This document shows positions 1 to 10,200 of a DNA stretch of 64,000 nt, piece after piece; within the stretch, counting starts at the first letter, position 1; each line of letters starts with the position of its first letter. The DNA comes from Sycon ciliatum (Eukaryota > Porifera > Calcarea > Leucosolenida > Sycettidae): contig NC_088645.1 in assembly GCF_964019385.1 (NCBI RefSeq), positions 11,742,692 through 11,806,691 on the forward strand, in the 5' to 3' direction. The position numbers and the translations under genes were made by a program. Under the pieces are notes generated by a model. It was not told the origin of the DNA and made no database searches. It was given only the letters and a program-made list of their open reading frames with translations.

Positions 1-1
1 G

Positions 2-193
2 AGCGGCACCGCGCTGGGTGAGCATTTCGCGGCCAAGCATGCATCTGACCCACTGCCATTGGGAGCAACGGCTTTCTCGGGTATCCGGGTTCTGGGTTCT
101 GAGCGTGACCGCCCCAGGAGGATCCGGGAGGCCATCAACATCAGGGAGCGATCCCCGGAAATTAACAACAACAGTGGCTGGGATCTGCTATAA
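2..193 (+). pseudogene. C-terminal end of a Penelope-like (GIY-YIG) retroelement ORF, partial
   Basis: The reading frame is open from the window edge to TAA at 191-193. The fragment contains an EHF..KH segment, then RRIREAINIRERSPEINNN and a terminal DLL. A Glu in an 'REA.I' context followed about 12 residues later by Asn resembles the end of GIY-YIG nuclease domains fused to reverse transcriptases in Penelope-like elements. This is pattern recognition on about 63 residues. The upstream RT would lie outside the window. Penelope-like elements are the proposed mobilisers of hammerhead repeats, which are present further along. Confidence 0.45.
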
Positions 194-381
194 CACCACC
201 TTACTGCGAGTGGCGCGGGGCTCTACACACCTCACTGGTGGTGTGAGACTGGAACTGGGCTGTTATCACTGCTGTAGCGCAGTATCTACTTTCCTCGCCG
301 TTTGTGCTTGTGTTGTCATGTATATGTAGTAATGCACACCCGCCATGACGTGCTTTGCACTTCTCTACGCGCGCTGTCACT

Positions 382-553
382 ATGTACCGCGCTTTGCTTG
401 CTTGCCTCCTTCTTTTATACTGCTGTTCTTTCCATGTCCACTTCATTCCTGATGATGGTCATAAAGACCGAAACGTTTTAACCATACCAATGGATTTGTG
501 TGAAATGCAGTGCTCTCTTGAGTGTAGGCAGGTTGCCTGCAAACAATTCAAAA
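382..553 (+). CDS. Possible first exon: signal peptide plus short Cys-rich segment
   Basis: An ATG at 382 opens a typical signal peptide (MYRALLACLLLLYCCSF), followed by about 35 residues with four cysteines in a CEMQCSLECRQVAC pattern. The frame runs into a good donor, AAAA|GTAAGG, at 554-555, leaving phase 1. All introns of the receptor family downstream are also phase 1, so this exon could join the exon at 3568 (member A), whose own signal exon is not otherwise visible. It does not resemble the signal exon of B, C and D. Joining it to A is inference; it may belong to an unrelated secreted peptide gene. Confidence 0.35.
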
Positions 554-633
554 GTAAGGAGAGTATCATAATCTAAAATTTGAGCCTTTGCATTAATTGT
601 ATTGAACAATGGCACAATTGTGTATAATGTGCC

Positions 634-930
634 ATGCACACGATTGAAGACAGGTTTGAAGTCACTGCAAGAGTCGCCAAATTGAAAAAAAACATAGCGC
701 AGTGCTATCTACCATTGGTCTTAAAATGCCACATGGCTTGTTTACGGCAGAAATGTGTTCGCCACCCTACTGTGCTGGCGGTGCAAGCTGGCTGCCCTAA
801 TTATGTAGACTACACAGTCAGCAGAGATATCAGATATCACTCCAATCAAAACTACAATACAACTCTCACCAGAAATACTAAGAGACGCTATAATAATTAT
901 AAGCTGTTACAGAGGCGTGGATCGGTGTAA
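634..930 (+). CDS. Unrecognised ORF with five cysteines
   Basis: This 98-codon frame follows the possible signal-peptide exon by about 80 bases. It encodes a Lys-rich start, cysteines in C-x8-C-x3-C-x4-C-x12-C spacing and an Asn/Tyr-rich end. It could be a second exon of a small secreted protein, but the potential acceptor near 645 has no pyrimidine tract. It may be a chance frame. Confidence 0.15.
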   Translation: MHTIEDRFEVTARVAKLKKNIAQCYLPLVLKCHMACLRQKCVRHPTVLAVQAGCPNYVDYTVSRDIRYHSNQNYNTTLTRNTKRRYNNYKLLQRRGSV

Positions 931-1145
931 CGGGAAGGCACATCCGTACGCCTAAAGAAACGTGTGGGATCCAATCGACAAATTGATCTCCCTCAGTCGT
1001 CCTAACCACCAGAGAATCATTGGCAGAACAGCTATGAGTCAAGTCAAGAAAAATGAAGTGTTTTGCATAGGCACTGGTGTCCGTGATAATCATACGTCAT
1101 CTACTTTGGAATCAATAGCCTCGTTGGTCGCTTATCCGCAGGGGT
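931..1145. other. No feature seen
   Basis: No ORF, repeat or structural motif could be supported here. Confidence 0.4.
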
Positions 1146-1447
1146 TATTATATTATTATATATATTTGAGGATTTCCCAAAGACGTAGTCTAAATTGAAG
1201 GGAGTTCCATTATAATGGGAGGCTGTAGGGTTGAGATAGCAGACAGTGGAGGGCTAATGATTCATATTGAACAGCCTAGCTAGAGAAATACAATTATGCT
1301 GAATGTTCCAGAATGGTCCTTTACCCAATAATACCTATAGCCTCGGGGTATGCCTTGAAATACGAAATATACGGAAACAGAAACACAAAATAAGAATAAG
1401 CGCAACGCTCAAAGAAGGAGAACAGAGGCATGTCAGTGAGGAGTGGC
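1146..1447 (-). mobile_element. 5'-truncated LINE copy (3' UTR only)
   Basis: The minus strand matches the 3' UTR of the LINE fragment at 37020-37320, from ATGCCACTCCTCACTGAC to the CTCAAATATATAATAATA tail. No coding part is left. It is a second, diverged insertion of the same LINE family. Confidence 0.8.
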
Positions 1448-1641
1448 GGGGGTTACTAGTATATGCTTTGTGAATTTTCTGCCCTGGGCGTTGATATTCG
1501 TTTTGTTAGGATCTGAGGTGACTGGGTTCGTTAGAATTGGCTATGTGGTAAAGCTTCAGGAACAGCGTCCACGCATCCATTCCCTATTAGAGAAGTGTAA
1601 ATAGCGCGTGTGACGGGAGCAGACGCAGTGCTGTATTCTAG
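1448..1641. other. No feature seen
   Basis: Nothing recognisable between the LINE remnant and the tail exon of member E. Confidence 0.4.
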
Positions 1642-2118
1642 TCAGTGGGCAGTATTGCAGATAACCAACGACTCACCATCAGGCGTGGTGTTACCAGGGA
1701 TTTCCCCTCTTTGGAGGTCGTTGTTATGGGGACCAAGGCCTTGGTAATGGTTGGGATGTGTTTGTGTATACGTGGATAATAACATGTAGTGACGTTCCTG
1801 CGCTTCAGCACTGGCATGTTCAGTTGTCTCCAGATCAGCATACAGCGAATCTTGGGCTTGTTCAATATTAGCTGGTGCCGTTGACGACTGCACATGGACA
1901 AAATCCGGCATGGTGCCATCATCAGTCATGGAGCAGGACCAGGGCGTGACGTTCGCGATCTTCGAGTCTACCGCTTCAATGTAATATGGGCCCTGGGATG
2001 TGTCCGTTGCTACTTGGTCGTATTGTTGGGGGCGAGCTGTTGTAGACGGAGGTGTTCTTGGAGTTTGCAAGCTTACCGCTTCTCTATTTTCTGGTCGAGA
2101 GTGGCCATGCCGGCATAA
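1642..2118 (-). CDS. Cytoplasmic-tail exon of receptor-family member E (partial)
   Basis: The minus-strand frame (open upstream to about 2118, stop at 1642) aligns along its length with the tails of B, C and D. Its PENREAV start matches ESENGLM. PYYIEAVD matches VYYDIALEP, LYADLETTEHASAEAQ matches the YAHLE/AEAQ segment of D, and HYMLLSTYTQTHPNHYQG matches the Y-x-x-L/STxTQ/HYQSL block. No membrane helix or ectodomain was found next to it, and the N gap begins 185 bases away. It is either the last exon of a gene whose other exons are lost or in the gap, or a decayed relic. Its orientation is opposite to all other members. Confidence 0.65.
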   Translation of the reverse strand, partial: LCRHGHSRPENREAVSLQTPRTPPSTTARPQQYDQVATDTSQGPYYIEAVDSKIANVTPWSCSMTDDGTMPDFVHVQSSTAPANIEQAQDSLYADLETTEHASAEAQERHYMLLSTYTQTHPNHYQGLGPHNNDLQRGEIPGNTTPDGESLVICNTAH

Positions 2119-2303
2119 TATTTGGCATGGACCCGAACAGTACGGAACGCCATTGCCATGTTCTGCATCAGATCTCGCGCACTGCCGATGACATCGTGCG
2201 CGACGTCACCCGACTTCTGGTGTGCAAGTCTGTACGATGAGTGTGCTGGATGTCTACAGCTGCTGTGCATGTGACTAGAATGTGCAAGAACAGTCACATG
2301 ACT

Positions 2304-2503
2304 NNNNNNNNNNNNNNNNNNNNNNNNNNNNNNNNNNNNNNNNNNNNNNNNNNNNNNNNNNNNNNNNNNNNNNNNNNNNNNNNNNNNNNNNNNNNNNNNN
2401 NNNNNNNNNNNNNNNNNNNNNNNNNNNNNNNNNNNNNNNNNNNNNNNNNNNNNNNNNNNNNNNNNNNNNNNNNNNNNNNNNNNNNNNNNNNNNNNNNNNN
2501 NNN
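2304..2503. other. Assembly gap (200 N)
   Basis: Two hundred undetermined bases. The round size suggests a scaffold gap of unknown true length. Confidence 0.99.
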
Positions 2504-2665
2504 GAACTCAGTTCCGGCATCGGTCCGCCTTGCTGCTTCACCAAGTCAATTTCGTATCGCACTCCTAGATTGGCTAGGGTACCCCGTAAGGAGACCATAG
2601 GTCTGTGGGGACTGCCCTAGAGAAATATGAATAAATACTATACTATACTATCAAAACAGGAGGTC
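2504..2665 (+). mobile_element. 3' end of a LINE, truncated by the gap
   Basis: A short frame ending in a Leu/Pro/Arg-rich segment is followed by CTGTGGGGACTGCCC and a TACTA-repeat tail. The same CTG(T/G)GGGA(C/T)TGCCC ending followed by an A/T-rich repeat occurs after 22590 and 36075. Confidence 0.5.
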
Positions 2666-2711
2666 TAAAACTTTCTGTCTCTACGGTCAGAATGGTCTAT
2701 TGGTTACGTCA

Positions 2712-2853
2712 TCATTATTATCACACGAAGAGACGAAGCCAGTTCTGACACTGATCAGGCCTTTCGTATCATTACTGATTTGAGCAGTACGAAATGCCTC
2801 ATCAGTTTCACAACTGACTTCGTCCCTTTGTGTGATAATAATTGTCAGGATCA
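2712..2853. repeat. Imperfect foldback element, arms about 60 bp
   Basis: TTATTATCACACGAAG at the left returns as the reverse complement of CTTCGTCCCTTTGTGTGATAATAA at the right. The whole arm (through CTGATCAGGCC / GGCATTTCG) pairs with a few mismatches around a short centre. MITE-like; no target duplication resolved. Confidence 0.6.
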
Positions 2854-2856
2854 GCG

Positions 2857-3249
2857 AAGCGGACATTGGATGTAGTAATGAACAAAAATAAAAGTTGGAT
2901 AACAAAGTTTCCTAACACGTTTTCTAGAGACGTTCATCAGGGAAATACGTCTTGATAATGAAATCTAGCAATAAACAACGATATAATTATACGTGGAAGA
3001 GTACGAAATGCAGTCTGTGAAAGAAAATAGGAGAAAAGAAGGTGAAGTGCGAAAGACAAGAGAAGTGTGAACTAATAACAGGGGTGGGCAGGGGAGAAAT
3101 AATACTTGGAAAAACCCAATGTGAGACTTAGAGAGAGGGTGAATTGTAAGGAGTACGTGCACGGGTATGTGGGTGGGTGCATGTGTGCATCCTTTATTCG
3201 CTGTGAGGATTCGTCTTTACAGCTAGCAATGGGCATCCTAAGGGCTAAA
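2857..3249. other. A/G-rich DNA, no gene seen
   Basis: No supported ORF. The stretch leads into the GT microsatellite ahead of the exon of member A. Confidence 0.4.
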
Positions 3250-3418
3250 GTGTGTAAATGATTGTGTTTATGTGTGTGTCCGTCCATCTGTCTGGTTGTG
3301 TGTGTGCTTGTCTAATGTGTGCGTTGTGCGTGTGTATGTGTGTGTGAGTGCGTGCATGGTGTGTGTGTGTGTGTGCGTGTGTGTGTGTGTGTGTGTGCAT
3401 GATGTGTGTGTGTGTGTG

Positions 3419-3455
<37 letters not shown>

Positions 3456-3464
3456 AAGTACAAG

Positions 3465-3513
<49 letters not shown>

Positions 3514-3540
3514 GTGGTCGTCCTCTTGAACATGTATGCG
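3250..3540 (+). repeat. GT/TG microsatellite
   Basis: A long interrupted TG dinucleotide array. The same kind of array lies just ahead of the ectodomain exon in B (11291-11470), C (28720-29000) and D (60740-60990), so it is an ancestral feature of intron 1 in this family. Confidence 0.9.
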
Positions 3541-3567
3541 TGTAACATGTCTCTCTCCCTACTCCAG

Positions 3568-4745
3568 TCTCGCCAGCATTCACATCGTCACAGAGTCCAA
3601 TCAATCTTACTCTTGATATGAAGCTGACCAGCGCTGAAGAAACTAATCGTACACTAACTACCACTTCTCCTCTTCCCACAACGTCTACACCTGCTACAGT
3701 CTCCATTCCGATGACTACCTCTACACGAGCTAACGTCGAAACATCTACTCTACCCTATACCACCAGGCTGCCCACATCTAAATCGCCGAACAGGAGTGTA
3801 ACAGATGCCAGTCCAGTAGTGGCAAGTACTACAGAGACCATGGAGAACGGTATGAATACTGTCGTTCTCACAACAGGGCCAGCAACTGGTATTATCCTGG
3901 GCATCGTTGTGCCCTTACTTCTCTTGACCCTGTTTGTACTGCTGACACTTCTACATCGAATGAAGTAGCGTGATCCGCTGTCAGTAACGTGCCAACCAGG
4001 TCGGAAAATTGGAGAAACGGGTGAATCAGTGGAGCCACCGACCCCGGCGCCTAGGCATACAGCCCGGTCTGGGACATGCAATGTCGCGTCAGCCAATCCC
4101 TCCCAGACTTCCTTACATGTATACATTGAAATTGAAACTTCTAACGAAGCAAACAAACCTCTGAACTTGCCCAGGTATTCCTTTACGACCGACGAAGCGA
4201 AGCAGGAACATGATGATGTCGCCATGGCAGCAGAAAATGGTGGTCAACACAGCCAAGATCCACTGTGTGTTGATCTGGAGGCACGTGCAGACGTCACTGC
4301 TGAAGCACAACTGCCAAATTACACGCAACTGTCTGCAAGTACGCAAACACATCCTCACCCGTACCAGAGTCTCGATCTCCATAGCAACAACACTGACAAC
4401 GATGAATCCTCTAGCGTCAACGAAACAACCAATTCTGTGAGTACGCCCAGGTCCTCCTCTGTGGCCAAAAGCCACCATACCCACGCTCCCCGCGTATGCG
4501 AGCGCCCTGCTAATCATACTCCTGATTACACACAACTGTCTGCAAGTACGCAATCACACCCTCATCCTTACCAAAGTCTCGGTCTCCATAACAACGACAC
4601 TCGCGTAGGTGACTCCTCTGCTGAGAGCGAATCCAACAATTCCATGAGCATGTCCAGGTCACCCTGTGTGACCGACAACACAAAGCAGGAACATGAAGAT
4701 GTTGCCATGGTGATACAAAACCATCCCTTGTCTACCTCGGTCTGA
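3568..4745 (+). pseudogene. Receptor-family member A: stalk, membrane helix and tail with an in-frame TAG
   Basis: The exon starts after CTACTCCAG at 3567 in phase 1. Its first 18 codons match the start of the ectodomain exon of D (SQSP.NL....MKLTS), but it then passes directly into a Ser/Thr/Pro stalk, so the ectodomain is absent. A helix (GIILGIVVPLLLLTLFVLL) is followed by LHRMK and TAG at 3966-3968. The same frame then continues for 777 bases, and its translation aligns with the B/C/D tail: K-stop-RDPL with KKRNSL, VYIEIE with YYDIAL. The tail carries two copies of a Y-T-Q-L-S-A-S-T-Q...HPHPYQSL unit, the second ending at TGA 4743-4745. The stop makes it a tailless decoy, a recoded gene or a pseudogene; the sequence cannot say which. 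Its signal exon may be at 382. Confidence 0.7.
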
Positions 4746-5232
4746 CCATCGCTTTGTATGTTGGTAATCCCTTCCTTCCCCTTTTGTGTACGCGTTTTTC
4801 ATTTTCTTTTTTCCTCTTTTTCCGTGGTTGGTCTCACCCTCTCCTCAATTCAATTGGCCATCTTGGCATGCTGCGAGGTGCATAAATACATAAATAAATC
4901 ATTAAATCATAGAGGAGAGATCCGCAATTTTGAGGAGCAGTTGGAGCGAGCATGCGCTAAAGCCCGCTGCAAGGTTGCCACGTTCCTCAATGGGCGTCGA
5001 GACGCAGTGTACACATTGAGAGCACCTACAGTACATGTACATGTACATAATTGTAGGACTATGGCAGCACAATCGTCATGCCTTGCCAATCTGTCAAACT
5101 CCATGCCATGTAATAATACATGACTGTGCGGACTCAGCAAGTCGCACGTGCCTAGGGCGTGCCTTTGACTTTACTACTAGTATATACTGTACTGGCAAGT
5201 ATATAATCATTGTAGGTGTGTTTTCACAGAAG
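4746..5232. other. Intergenic DNA downstream of A, no gene seen
   Basis: It contains an AT-rich stretch and alternating TACATG repeats (around 5031-5048). Copy two at 26287-26766 has indels that break every frame, so it is unlikely to be coding. Confidence 0.5.
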
Positions 5233-5297
5233 ATAACCAACAATTCCATGAGCATGTCCAGGTCACCCTGTGTGACCGACAACACAAAGCAGGAACG
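5233..5297 (+). repeat. Micro-duplication of 62 bp of the A tail
   Basis: AACAATTCCATGAGCATGTC through CACAAAGCAGGAAC repeats 4632-4693 of member A almost exactly. Copy two of the segmental duplication lacks it at the equivalent place (26770), so it arose or was lost after that duplication. Confidence 0.85.
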
Positions 5298-5305
5298 GCC
5301 GTAGA

Positions 5306-5341
5306 CATGTGCATTGTGCATGTACATACACAATGCACATG
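5306..5341. repeat. Perfect hairpin, 13-bp stem
   Basis: CATGTGCATTGTG at 5306-5318 pairs perfectly with CACAATGCACATG at 5329-5341 across a 10-base loop. It is kept in copy two (26800-26835), about 900-1000 bp upstream of the signal exon. Confidence 0.7.
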
Positions 5342-5595
5342 CACAACGCGTCATGTACATGACTGTATGTTCTCTCTAAAATAATGCTTTATTTACCCCT
5401 TGCTTCTGATCCATCGTCGCATTTTGATATTTTCATACACAGTAGGTGCAAACCCAGTGGTATTCTTCACGCTAGACACGCTTTTTTTAAGGATTCCCAC
5501 AGCTTACCCAGCGAATTAAGTAAGGCGTCGACGGCTCTAGGGAGTATTGTGTCGCCACGGACAACAGGTACACGGGTGATAAGAGAAAAAAGACA

Positions 5596-6203
5596 TTCTA
5601 CGGTACTCCCATTACCAACAAGAAATAGAATAAACGAGGCGCTCCAGAAGATCACTACAACAAAGAAGGAACGAAGCGTCGAACACTACGGAGTACTGTG
5701 CTATGACTGACAACTAGTACACGGGTGATAAAAGAAAAAAAAAGTCCCCTGCTTTTTAGCACACAGCACGCGACATTAATTTTGTCACCTGTCATTGACA
5801 TCACTGTCCTGTTTGGCACATAGCATTGGCTAGGATCCTGATGATTGACGTCTTCACACAGTCCCGTAATCAACAATCATATACCGGTAGCTAACTCTGT
5901 TACTCGCTAGCGTGCCGAACAAAAACCAGGTCACACTTGGCACTGCAGGGACACTCCTCACTTGCACGCGTCTGCACTAGTAGTCAGCACATCCAGTAAC
6001 ATTATTCCCTCCGGTCTGCAGTTGGAGGTTGATTCAATGAATTGATCTGGAACTGAACGTTTCCTGGAAAGGAGAAGGTCACGAAGGTGCTGGTAGTTGT
6101 CAGAGGAGTTTCTCCAGTTAGGGCGTATGCTGTATCGTGTCTCGTAGTGGGAGTCTTGAACGATAGGAGCGTCCCGGCGCGCTGACACCATCTCGTTGAG
6201 AAA
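5596..6203 (+). promoter_or_regulatory. Conserved upstream region of gene B
   Basis: About 600 bases before the ATG match the DNA upstream of C (27095-27807) and of D (56013-56642). The small indels among them break every reading frame, so the conservation is not coding. It probably holds the promoter and 5' UTR, but no clear TATA box is assigned. Confidence 0.5.
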
Positions 6204-6288
6204 ATGAAGTGCGGAGTGCCGCCCATCGTTGTGCTGATCATACATGTAGGTGTGTTCGGAGTGATACTACGGGACACTGGAGCAACAG
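6204..6288 (+). CDS. Gene B exon 1: signal peptide
   Basis: ATG at 6204 (AAAATGAAG). It encodes 28 residues that begin MKC and contain a hydrophobic core (PPIVVLIIHVGVFGVIL), then RDTGAT. The exon ends at ACAG|GTAAGA in phase 1, which fits the phase-1 acceptor of the ectodomain exon at 11513. The exon is identical in C and has five substitutions in D. It directs this type I membrane protein to the secretory pathway. Intron 1 is about 5.2 kb here because a LINE was inserted into it. Confidence 0.85.
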
Positions 6289-6299
6289 GTAAGATGATT

Positions 6300-6300
<1 letters not shown>

Positions 6301-6339
<39 letters not shown>

Positions 6340-6370
6340 TGCATGTGTGTGTGTGTGTTTGTGCGTGAGT
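6301..6370 (+). repeat. GT microsatellite in intron 1 of B
   Basis: TG repeat 13 bases downstream of the donor. The same array lies at 27905-27972 in C and degenerates to TGTGCG in D (56745-56790). Confidence 0.9.
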
Positions 6371-6689
6371 GAGTATGTGTGTGTATGTGGTGCCAGCTAG
6401 TTCGGTTGGTGGGTACACTTATGCCTGATTGTGTTGGGTCTGTTGCGAACGGTCGCGGCTACTTGAAGGTGTAATGTTGTACCTGCCACCTTCGTTGTTG
6501 GATCCAGGGTTCATATACTTTCTATTTGAAGTATACATACCTGTTAACCATGGACTGCTTCTGGCTAGATTAACTCTAGTGTAATCAATGGTGCTAGTGA
6601 AGCTAATATCAGATCCACTCTGATTTAGTCACACACACTAGTAGCACGTATTTATTACCTTCACTGGGGGCAGGGGTAACTGCAGTTGG

Positions 6690-6960
6690 ATTCTAGGACG
6701 GATGCCACAGACGGAGTCACCCGCGGCCAAGTCAATAATTCCCTCTCTTCACACATTAGGCAAACTCAAGCTGGATACAAATCTATTTCATTCCTTGGTG
6801 CTGCCCGCTCAATGCGCTTCCCGGGGGGGGGGGGGGGGGGGGGGGGCCTTCGCACTAATCACATCCCCAATTTATTTCGCCAGGAACTTAACAAATTCAT
6901 TCATCTGTTGGGAATGCCCAAGTAAAATAATAAAATACAATACAATACAAAATCACCACT
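6690..6960 (+). mobile_element. LINE 3'-end fragment with a poly-G tract
   Basis: The frame reads ..ISFLGAARSM.FP.. then FRQELNKFIHLLGMPK-stop, like the end of LINE ORFs. A run of about 24 G (6823-6846) interrupts it, and a CAATA repeat tail follows. It is duplicated in C at 28300-28570 with a poly-G of different length. Confidence 0.6.
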
Positions 6961-6997
6961 GAGCAAAGGGAATTCAACGCACTACATTTTCTACCCG

Positions 6998-7090
6998 AAT
7001 ATGCAAGTGGGTGCGTGGTTCAAATAGTTAGAGCACTGTTCTGAACATGATGTTGTGAGATACAATGCCAGTTCGATACGGGTCAAGTTG
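6998..7090 (+). repeat. tRNA-like SINE remnant
   Basis: GTGGTTCAAATAGTTAGAGC resembles a D-arm/A-box, and CAGTTCGATAC, about 45 bases on, is a degraded B-box. Copies lie at 28623-28697 and 56880-56945 in the same intron of C and D. Confidence 0.4.
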
Positions 7091-7229
7091 CAACCCGCCA
7101 TGAACTGGAGTGTTTACCTGACGCATTGGGGTGTGTTTATGTGTGGTTTTATTTGTACATGTACATGTGTATGTGTGTACATGCATGTGTTGTGTGTGTG
7201 TGTGTGTTGGTGCGTGTGCCTGTATGTGT

Positions 7230-10200
7230 GGGTGTAAGCTGCTGCCCAAGGAGGCAGTTTGAAATTTTTCTGCTCCTGACTTTTTCGTGTTTTTCGAGTA
7301 CTTTTGGGCAAAAGAGAGGCCTGGAGTGACCCCTTGAGGGTTGTCTCCAGGGCCAGTACGTAGACAGTGAGCTGCCGACGACTGGAGCCACGTAGCAGGA
7401 GGACGAGGCGAGTTTTTTTTGATACCGCCACCTCTTGCTGCGCCCGAAGTCGCCACTCGCGGTGGTGTGACGAGCCCCCGAGTGGAATATCTCCATCCAG
7501 CTCCGAAAAGCTATGAAGTACGTCAAGGAGAGAGAGAAGAGTGGGAGAGAGGGACGGCGCTGCTTGACGTTTGGGTCGTGGAATGTTCGCTCCCTTGTGG
7601 AAAGGAGTGGCGGCGTAGCTACGGCGAGCGTTTCTGGCCGAGTAGCAGAGGACAAGAAATGTCGTTGTGTTGCTGCCGAGCTGCGCAGGTTGAGCGTGGC
7701 GGCGGCTGGATTGCAGGAGACACACTGGTTCGGCGATGACATTTATGTCGTTGACGGTTTTACTATCTTGTGTTCGGGTCGCCCCGTGCCTGGCGATGGA
7801 GCTCCGGGCAACAGACGAGGAGAAGGAGTCGCCCTGGCACTCAATAAATTTGCAACAGACGCGTGGAAGAATGGTGGTTCGGTCTGGCGGGCTGTGGGCC
7901 CTCGTCTTGTCACTGCACGTCTCAAATTCGCCCTGCGTGGGGGAGAAGTCGCATGGGTGACGGTAGTCAGTGCGTATGCTCCGACTTATGCAGCTCCGCG
8001 TGCCAGCAAAAATCAGTTTTACGAACAGTTGCAGGAGGTAATAGCTGGCGTTCCTGACAGGGACTGCTGTATTCTGCTTGGAGACTTCAACGCCCGTGTG
8101 GGTTCAGGAACAGCTGACGATGGCTGGAGTGGTGTGCGCGGCATGCATGGTTTTGGACAGTTGAATTCCTCTGGAGATGAGCTACTGTCGTTTGCAGCAA
8201 TAAATAATTTGTGGATCTGCAACACCTGGTTCCCCAAGCGGGATATCTTCAAGCGGACGTGGCAGCACCCCGGCTCTCTGCAGTGGCACTGCATCGACTA
8301 TATCTTGATGCGTCAGGATCATCGGCGATTTTGCAGGGACGTGCGCGTTGTTCGTGGTGCTGAGTGTGGCAGTGACCACCAGCTGCTTTGTATAGTCTTT
8401 GAGTTCCCGCATCGCCCGGTGGGGGTTGCCCGACGTGGAGCGAGCCGGGGGCGCCGATTTAATGTCGGCAAGCTGCGGAGTAAGGCGGTGGCCGAGCATG
8501 ATCAATCGGATTCCTGCGCATCCACGTTACAAGACGTCAACGATGTGGGACGTCGCCCCCCCCCCCCCCCGCGCTGTGTGACCACCGCGGACAAGTATCG
8601 TGCCGCTTTATCTGCTGGATTGCGAGATTGCTGGAGCAGCGATGGTAGCGTTGGGGAGAAGTGGACCCATGTGCGCAATACCGTGGTTGCCACAGCCGCT
8701 GATGTATTGGGCCCGAGCGAACGCCGTCAGGCCGACTGGTATGATGACAACTCTGCAACCATACAGCCCCTTCTGCGCGCCCGCAATGAGTGCTACGCGG
8801 AGTGGCTTGCCCACGGTCAGCAGAGGGGCGACACGTATTGGGCCAGCTTCGGGGCTGCTCGATTGCAGGCGCGCGCAGCCGTTGTAAATGCCAAAGAGGC
8901 TTGGATTTTGAATAAGGCACAGGAGGCAACAGAGGCGCGCTTCAACGGGGCAGTCGTCTGGAAATGCGTTCATGCTATCCACGCTGCATGTGAGGGATTA
9001 ACTCCGTGCAAGACTTCCGCCATTAAGGACGAGAATGGAAACCTGTGCCAGTCGACTGAGGATCAATGCAAGCGGTTCCAGAGGCATTTCACATCTGTCC
9101 TGAACCCAGAGAGCTCGTACAACCCCGATATCATGGCTTGCGTTGAGCAGCGACCTGTAGTGTCGAGCCTTGAGGAACCACCAACCATGCATGAGATCTC
9201 CAAGGCCATTTCTCGACTTCGCAATGGCACCGCTGCTGGTTCATCGAGGATACAGCCAGAGTTGCTAAAGTTCGGTGGCGAGGAGCTCAACAACAAGCTC
9301 ATGGAGCTGTTTGGAGATGTGTGGGGAGATGGCTGCGTTCCGCGGGAGTGGGCGGATGCTACCCTCATCCCCATTCCAAAGAAGGGAGATTTGTCGCAGT
9401 GCGACAATTGGCGGGGCATTGCGTTGCTGGATGTGGTCGGCAAGGTCTTGGCGAGTGTCCTTCAGAGAAGGCTGCAGGTATTCGCAGAGGAATTTCTCCC
9501 TGAGTCCCAGTGCGGGTTCCGGCGAGGGCGTGGCTGCTCTGACATGATCTTCACCGTCCGACAGCTCATGGAAAAGTCAATCGAACATCAGGCCAAGGGA
9601 TTTTTTGTGTTTATCGACCTGAAGAAGGCCTATGATTCAGTGCCCAGGGGGTGTCTGTGGCAGGTCCTCGGCCGTGCGGGAGTACCAGAAAAGCTTATCA
9701 ACATCATCCAGTCGTTCCACGACCCCATGTCAGCATCGGTGCAGTTCAACAACATATTATCAGACCCGTTCAGCATTGGCAATGGTCTTCGCCAGGGGTG
9801 CTCTATGGCGCCGGTCCTTTTTAATATCTTTATGTGGGCCGTGATGACCCAGTGGCAACACCGCGTCAGGAGAGTTGACGGGGCTGGCTTCGAGCTCCGC
9901 TCAGCATACAGCAGCGATTTATACCGTAAACCCCGCCGTGACGACCAACACCATTGCCTAACAGATTCCCAGTTTGCTGACGACTCTTGTTTATTCGCTA
10001 CGACTCGGTCTGGAGCGGGGGCAGCATTGTGCTGTCTTCACGAGGTGGCGTCGGGATTCGGCTTGACCATCAGTGCAACGAAGACTCAGTTTGTAGTTGT
10101 TGGCCCCGGCATCACGCTTACTGACCGCGCTCCCCTCCAACTTGGTCAAGCGGAGGTGGAATGCGTACCGCATTTCAAATACCTCGGTTCTGTAGTGGAC

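Noticed and set aside
441-475. CTGATGA...GGTC/GACC...GAAAC resembling a hammerhead inside the signal-peptide ORF
   Set aside because: An extra base breaks helix II register, and no UH cleavage site or helix I partner follows.
2745-2830. CTGATGAGGC with a later GAAA on the minus strand
   Set aside because: The GAAA is paired within the foldback arms, and helices I and III cannot be drawn.
3245-3706. His/Thr-rich and Cys/Val-rich frames in GT repeats (also near 7126, 28696 and 60735)
   Set aside because: Translations of dinucleotide repeats in introns.
5655-5876. Minus-strand ORF conserved upstream of B, C and D
   Set aside because: Indels among the three copies shift the frame, so the conservation is not coding.
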